Below are positions 5,925 through 8,991 of a stretch of DNA of 8,991 bases, piece after piece; within the stretch, counting starts at the first letter, position 1, and every line of letters starts with the position of its first letter. The translations under genes and the position numbers were made by a program. Under the pieces are notes generated by a model. That model was not told where the DNA came from, did not search any database, and saw only the letters and a list, made by a program, of their open reading frames with translations. Origin of the DNA: Chloroflexota bacterium (GTDB lineage Bacteria > Chloroflexota > Ktedonobacteria > Ktedonobacterales > Ktedonobacteraceae); assembly GCA_021828635.1 (NCBI GenBank), contig JAJZEJ010000101.1, positions 1 through 8,991 of the forward strand, read 5' to 3'.

Positions 5925-6722
5925 TTAACTCAGACTTTCATAGTGCTGAATAAGCTGTGCAGAATGTTCTTGCAAGGCCGAGATCTCACGCTGGTAGAAG
6001 TCGAGATGTCCTTCGGCGAGCAGGCGTTGATAGGCTGGATTGTGTGCCGCAGCCCCGTTGCTGATTGTATCGCACATCGCTTGCAAGCGTTCACCAACTG
6101 TAGCCAGGAGAGTGCTAATGGGAAATAACTGCCCGTAAGCTGTGCAAAAGAGATGCAGGCGGTGTGATTGCGAACGCAGATCTGTTAGATCCTGCTCTTG
6201 CATATCTGGTGCATAAGAGAGTGGAATGAAGCGATAGAGCGCGTAAGCGATGTCCCACAGGCGCGGCCCTGGTCCAGCGGTGTCGAAGTCGATAAGGGCC
6301 GAGGGCAGGTTGTTCTGGTAAACGATGTTGTATGGTGCAACATCGTTATGGCAGATCACCTCGTGCTGTTGTGCATCGGGATAGATGAATTGCCAGTTAG
6401 CATCGGTTGGTAGCACGAAATTGACGGTAGCATCATGATAGCGACGCAAGAATTGTGCGGTAGCGATTAACACGTTATCAGACCAGAGCGTGGCTGGTAA
6501 GGGATAGTGACCGACCATGCCAGGGAGGAACGAGAGTATCTCGCGTCCTTTCTCGTCGATGCCCAGGAAACGCGGTGCGCCCGTAAAGCCCTGTGCCTCT
6601 AGATGACGCAGTAAATCATGAACCGTAGTACTCCAAGTATTGGTAGTTCGGCGCACGGTCTGACCAATACGTACAACCTGCGTAATATTGCCGCCTGATA
6701 ACAAAATCGCTTCTTCTGGCAT
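5925..6722 (-). CDS. Aminoglycoside phosphotransferase/choline kinase-like small-molecule kinase
   Basis: The 265-residue protein belongs to the APH-type kinase superfamily, which transfers phosphate from a nucleotide to small hydroxylated molecules. The catalytic loop is HNDVAPYN (H125, D127 as probable base, N132). The metal-binding segment is LIDFDTAGPGPRLWDIA (D145, D147). The N-terminal lobe is short: it opens with LLSGGNITQVVRIG, a Gly loop and strand, then VRR. The substrate is not evident; sugars, choline-like compounds or nucleosides are possible, and antibiotic resistance should not be assumed from the family name. The ATG (6722) has AGAGGTGG 4-5 bases upstream, and the preceding DeoR-type gene stops only 9 nt before it, so the two form an operon. 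Co-transcription with a sugar-phosphate-sensing regulator favours a carbohydrate or nucleoside substrate. Confidence 0.85.
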   Translation of the reverse strand: MPEEAILLSGGNITQVVRIGQTVRRTTNTWSTTVHDLLRHLEAQGFTGAPRFLGIDEKGREILSFLPGMVGHYPLPATLWSDNVLIATAQFLRRYHDATVNFVLPTDANWQFIYPDAQQHEVICHNDVAPYNIVYQNNLPSALIDFDTAGPGPRLWDIAYALYRFIPLSYAPDMQEQDLTDLRSQSHRLHLFCTAYGQLFPISTLLATVGERLQAMCDTISNGAAAHNPAYQRLLAEGHLDFYQREISALQEHSAQLIQHYESLS

Positions 6723-6731
6723 TAGCCACCT

Positions 6732-7517
6732 CTATACTACATGGACAGTAACGCCCTTGTCTCGCAGTGCCTCAATAATGCCAGAATCGGCTTGCTGATC
6801 GGTAATCAGCGTGTGTATAGCCTCGCAGGGTGCAACCGCGTGGAGGGCTATCTGGCCGAGCTTGGTGAAATCTGCCAGGAGTATGACCCGCTGGCTACGC
6901 TGAATGGTGACACGATGGGTTGATGCCTCAAGCTGATTGGGACCCGTTAGACCATATTTGGGATGTAAGCCGGTAACGCCAATGAATGCCTTTGGAATGT
7001 GCATTTGACTTAACCCATGCTCGGCTAGTGGTCCAACCAGGGCAAAGAAATCTGGTAACAATAGGCCACCAGTCAGAGTGAGAGTGAGATTGGGCAGTCC
7101 GTTCAGTTCCATTGCGATGTTGAGGGCGTTGGTGACGACAGTGAGATCAGATAATGCGGCCTGACGCAATGCGCGAGCCAGTAACGTCGTCGTAGTGCCG
7201 GGTGAGAGTGCGATGGTATCGCCGGGAGAGATAAGCTGCAATGCACAAGCGGCAATGCGCGTTTTCTCTTCCATCTGCTTATTCATGTTCTTTTGGAAGG
7301 TCAGTTCATTGGCATAGGTGCTATAGCTAAGCGTATCGACTGGAACCGCGCCGCCATGAACGCGACGCAGCAGATGCTGACGTTCCATCCGTTCCAGATC
7401 ACGCCTGATCGTTGAAGAATTGACCTGGAGTTGCTGGCTCAATGCTTCTGAACTGACTTGCCCGTTGCGCACCAGTTCTTGCAAAATAAGTTCGGCCCGA
7501 TTTATACTACTGTTCAT
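6732..7517 (-). CDS. DeoR/GlpR-family transcriptional repressor
   Basis: The 261-residue length is typical of the family. The N-terminal winged helix-turn-helix (about 6-57) carries the signature pattern VSSEALSQQLQVNSSTIRRD, then LERMERQHLLRRVHGGA. The C-terminal effector domain (about 75-250) has SPGTTT (105-110), VVTNALNIA (127-135), the Gly pair at 150-151 and ILLADFTKLG with D216 and K219, as in proteins that sense phosphorylated sugars. It probably represses its own operon, which also contains the APH-like kinase. Start ATG 7517 was chosen on family alignment; the ribosome-binding site is weak (AAAGCGA about 12 bases upstream). A near-consensus promoter and 13-bp direct repeats lie immediately upstream and across the start codon. 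Confidence 0.92.
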   Translation of the reverse strand: MNSSINRAELILQELVRNGQVSSEALSQQLQVNSSTIRRDLERMERQHLLRRVHGGAVPVDTLSYSTYANELTFQKNMNKQMEEKTRIAACALQLISPGDTIALSPGTTTTLLARALRQAALSDLTVVTNALNIAMELNGLPNLTLTLTGGLLLPDFFALVGPLAEHGLSQMHIPKAFIGVTGLHPKYGLTGPNQLEASTHRVTIQRSQRVILLADFTKLGQIALHAVAPCEAIHTLITDQQADSGIIEALRDKGVTVHVV

Positions 7518-7544
7518 GTAAATTTGTTCGCTTTATGTAGATTT
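7513..7544 (-). promoter_or_regulatory. Direct-repeat candidate operator for the DeoR-family repressor
   Basis: Two 13-bp direct repeats (TTCATGTAAATTT at 7513-7525 and TTTATGTAGATTT at 7532-7544 on the + strand; 11 of 13 identical) are separated by 6 bp, a 19-bp period. They cover the predicted transcription start, the leader and the first codon. Family regulators often bind direct repeats, so this is a good candidate autorepression site. Confidence 0.45.
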
Positions 7545-7550
7545 GATGTG

Positions 7551-7580
7551 ATTATACGTTCAGGTAGCTAGGTATGTCAA
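7551..7580 (-). promoter_or_regulatory. Near-consensus sigma70 promoter of the DeoR-kinase operon
   Basis: On the - strand TTGACA (7580-7575) is followed by 18 bp and TATAAT (7556-7551); both hexamers are perfect. Transcription would start near 7544, giving a leader of about 27 nt. A promoter this strong usually needs repression, which fits the operator-like repeats just downstream. Confidence 0.75.
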
Positions 7581-7786
7581 TCAAAGTATCATAAGATGAG
7601 GCCACTGTGATAGCTCTATGATAGAAATCCCTTTCGATGGTATCTTACAGAGCCGAGCATAGTAAGTATAATAAGTACAGAACAAAAATCCTATTTTTTG
7701 CAGTTGTAATAGTACTTTATCATGAAGTGACCAGCTTACTTGACTATAATGGAAGAGACGTTCGTCAATAAGAGTGAGATATGTAC

Positions 7787-7816
7787 TTGGGTTTATGCTA
7801 AATGTGATGCTATCAT
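7787..7816 (+). promoter_or_regulatory. Weak promoter candidate for the cysteine-cluster gene
   Basis: TTGGGT (7787-7792), an 18-bp spacer and TATCAT (7811-7816, 5 of 6 matches to TATAAT) precede the gene by a leader of about 40 nt. A perfect TATAAT at 7745-7750 is an alternative -10 but lacks a good -35 and would give a leader of over 100 nt. Confidence 0.25.
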
Positions 7817-7863
7817 AGGATGGAAAGATGTAATCTGGTCCATTTAAGGAGAAGGATAAGACA

Positions 7864-8121
7864 TTGGAGTGTCGTGTTGGTTGCGGAGCCTGCTGTATTG
7901 CTCCGTCTATCTCATCACCCATCCCTGGCATGCCGCATGGCAAACCAGCCGGAGTGCGTTGTGTTCAACTGGCCTCAGATAATCGTTGCCGACTCTTTGG
8001 ACATCCCGAACGCCCTGCCGTCTGTAGCCAGTTACAGGCTTCACAGGAAATGTGCGGTCACTCTGTGCGGCAAGCTTTGTTCTATCTGAGCCATCTTGAA
8101 CGTGCCACAATCCCCAAATAG
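7864..8121 (+). CDS. YkgJ-type cysteine-cluster protein (small metal or Fe-S binding candidate)
   Basis: The 85-residue protein has eight cysteines: C3, C7, C10, C11, C33, C42, C54 and C64. The CGACC segment is followed by [18 protein letters not shown] and CVQL, then CRLF and RPAVC, the pattern of the YkgJ family of putative zinc- or iron-coordinating cysteine-cluster proteins. No enzymatic role is established for the family. The start is TTG: an in-frame stop at 7831-7833 leaves no ATG or GTG, and GAAGGA (7851-7856) sits 7 bases before the TTG within a longer purine-rich AAGGAGAAGGA. The length is close to that of short family members, so the gene appears intact. It is followed by a 125-bp gap and the membrane protein gene on the same strand. 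Confidence 0.85.
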   Translation: MECRVGCGACCIAPSISSPIPGMPHGKPAGVRCVQLASDNRCRLFGHPERPAVCSQLQASQEMCGHSVRQALFYLSHLERATIPK

Positions 8122-8255
8122 CTATCATATTCTGAATTTTGTTTATTTGCAATCAAGCAGTAATCCAAATCATTCATCGTGACGTATCTCGTATCGGATG
8201 AGTTTTTTCATCGCAACCTACATCGTTTCATTCATCCAAAGGGGGCATGGGTAAT

Positions 8256-8696
8256 ATGCAGCAAAAATGGAATGCAGCTTTTGATCTGGTGAAGATGCAG
8301 CAGGCTATCGGTGTGCGTCGCCTGGTGCGTTTTGGCATTACAATGGGTATTGCACTGGCCGGACAGATTCTCGTCACGCTATCACTTGGCGCTATACCCT
8401 GGATGCAGCAACATGTCGTCGCTCTAGTAGTTATCGAGCTGATCTGGTGGCCACCATTCTTCTGTATTCTCTACTTCTCCTTTACCGGTGTCGTCAAACT
8501 GGTAGAGATGGCTTTGCACTCACAGGAACTGATTGAAAAGCAATTTGTGCAATTGAATCAGGAATTTGAGAATCGCTTCTCGATGTATGAGCAGCGTCTG
8601 CAAGAGAAGGAGCGCCAAGTACATCGACTCTCGCGCACTGTGCAGGAGAAGATACCGGTGGTCCGCCTGGAACCAATTCCACGCTCCAATCGATAG
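8256..8696 (+). CDS. Unrecognised protein with two membrane helices and a C-terminal coiled coil
   Basis: I do not recognise the family. Numbered from the ATG at 8247 (149 residues), it has a basic amphipathic start, one membrane helix at about 28-50 (FGITMGIALAGQILVTLSLG) and a second at about 56-82 (VVALVVIELIWWPPFFCILY). A long charged helix at about 92-136, rich in Glu, Gln and Arg with heptad-like spacing, probably forms a coiled coil. The end is RLEPIPRSNR. Two helices with a short loop suggest a hairpin with both ends on the cytoplasmic side. I prefer the ATG at 8256 (146 residues), because the AAGGGGG ribosome-binding site at 8239-8245 is only 1 nt from the first ATG but 10 nt from the second. 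The 8122-8246 gap before it shows no clear promoter. A terminator follows at 8754-8794. Confidence 0.7.
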   Translation: MQQKWNAAFDLVKMQQAIGVRRLVRFGITMGIALAGQILVTLSLGAIPWMQQHVVALVVIELIWWPPFFCILYFSFTGVVKLVEMALHSQELIEKQFVQLNQEFENRFSMYEQRLQEKERQVHRLSRTVQEKIPVVRLEPIPRSNR

Positions 8697-8753
8697 AACT
8701 CGGCTATCACTGCTACACGATGTAGGGATGCGATGTGTAGGGAGAAATCGATG

Positions 8754-8800
8754 AAGCCCACAAGGAACCATTCAAAACTGTTCCTTGTGGGCTTTGTTCT
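8754..8800 (+). terminator. Strong stem-loop terminator
   Basis: AAGCCCACAAGGAAC (8754-8768) pairs perfectly over 15 bp with 8780-8794 around an 11-nt loop, and is followed by TGTTCT on the + strand. It ends the membrane-protein gene. The - strand side has a weaker T-tail but could also stop the convergent VKOR-type gene, which ends at 8829. Confidence 0.8.
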
Positions 8801-8828
8801 ATAGCCTATAAGCATAAATCGAATCTGC

Positions 8829-8991
8829 TCAGGATTTAGACGCAGGACTCACGGACGTTGAATCATCTTCGCTTGCATCATCTTCTTCGGTTGGCGCGTT
8901 CAAAAATTGTACCAGGGAGATCAGGAACATGACCAGGATAACGGCGTGCATTCCCGTACACCACGCGCAGATAGTGTGCAGTTTCACCAGT
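8829..8991 (-). CDS. C-terminal end of a vitamin K epoxide reductase (VKOR) family protein, 5' partial
   Basis: The last 53 residues are visible (reading frame from base 8990). They begin LVKLHTICAWCTGMHAVILV, with the CxxC pair CAWC followed by a membrane helix to about residue 30. The helical redox CxxC followed by a hydrophobic segment is the active-site end of bacterial VKOR homologues, which reoxidise DsbA-like partners using quinones during disulfide formation at the membrane. The tail after the last helix is strongly acidic and Ser-rich (EEDDASEDDSTS) and ends at TGA. The N-terminal part, including the loop cysteines, is outside the window. A thioredoxin-like fusion cannot be excluded, but none follows the CxxC helix here. 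Confidence 0.75.
   Translation of the reverse strand, partial: LVKLHTICAWCTGMHAVILVMFLISLVQFLNAPTEEDDASEDDSTSVSPASKS

Larger units (their letters stand above)
7518..7863. other. 346-bp divergent intergenic region
   Basis: The left end holds the operator and promoter of the - strand DeoR operon (7513-7580). The right end holds the leader and ribosome-binding site of the + strand cysteine-cluster gene. The middle (about 7590-7780) is AT-rich with no coding pattern, no convincing RNA structure and no terminator. The 9-bp odd palindrome CTAT-S-ATAG appears twice (about 7616-7624 and 7810-7818), of unknown meaning. Confidence 0.5.

Noticed and set aside
5925..6722. Antibiotic resistance gene
   Set aside because: The APH fold covers many metabolic kinases; there is no specific aminoglycoside-enzyme motif and the co-transcribed DeoR-type regulator points to metabolism.
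7581..7943. 120-codon open frame on the - strand
   Set aside because: Its beginning is antisense to the conserved cysteine-cluster coding region and the rest lies in AT-rich intergenic DNA; it has no ribosome-binding site and no family pattern.
8197..8212. GATGA-GTTTTT-TCATC hairpin as a terminator of the cysteine-cluster gene
   Set aside because: Only 5 AT-rich base pairs, and the T-run is in the loop rather than after the stem.
8721..8743. Two GTAGGG sequences after the membrane-protein gene as further REP copies
   Set aside because: They are in direct, not inverted, order, lack the GATTTATC core and do not lead into a palindrome; the nearby strong hairpin is a terminator with different sequence.
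1..8991. Defence island, CRISPR array, prophage or biosynthetic cluster
   Set aside because: No evenly spaced repeats, nuclease or phage proteins, or assembly-line genes are visible; the genes look like ordinary, loosely related chromosomal functions.

Overview
The window looks like a stretch of a bacterial chromosome from a Chloroflexota-type organism, plausibly a Ktedonobacteria relative. This is inferred from the gene mix (an F420-type LLM oxidoreductase beside a DinB-fold protein, a B-family DNA polymerase end, a VKOR-family protein, an orphan LuxR-type regulator), moderate GC and gene style. No rRNA, tRNA, CRISPR array, insertion sequence or phage module was seen, and no obviously new multi-gene defence or metabolic system.

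Left edge (1-484, + strand): the C-terminus of what appears to be a family B (Pol II-like) DNA polymerase, carrying a QxGLF clamp-binding motif. It runs directly into a 5'-truncated remnant of an MFS transporter. The remnant ends inside a 129-bp element made of two inverted palindromes, each headed by GTAG. This has the architecture of a REP/BIME unit of the kind mobilised by RAYT transposases.

Centre (487-7556, all - strand; transcription runs from high to low coordinates): a DeoR/GlpR-type repressor and a small-molecule kinase-like phosphotransferase form a two-gene operon. Its promoter is near-consensus, with direct repeats that look like an autoregulatory operator. Next come a DinB-fold protein and an LLM flavin/F420 oxidoreductase, which overlap by 17 bp. 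Then a membrane-anchored alpha/beta hydrolase, whose ribosome-binding site and start codon lie inside one arm of a 21-bp inverted repeat. Then an orphan NarL/LuxR-type response regulator lacking the phospho-acceptor Asp, and finally an amidase-signature hydrolase with its own TTGACA promoter.

Right edge (7557-8991): a 346-bp intergenic region separates the DeoR operon from two + strand genes. These are a small cysteine-cluster protein of the YkgJ type (TTG start) and an unrecognised protein with two membrane helices and a coiled coil. A strong stem-loop terminator follows. The window closes with the C-terminal end of a convergent VKOR-family thiol oxidoreductase with an acidic tail.

The most interesting items are the GTAG-headed BIME-like element with the gene junction beside it, the start-codon-sequestering inverted repeat before the hydrolase, and the receiver domain with an Asn in place of the phospho-Asp. 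Family names come from motif recognition by eye, without database searches.
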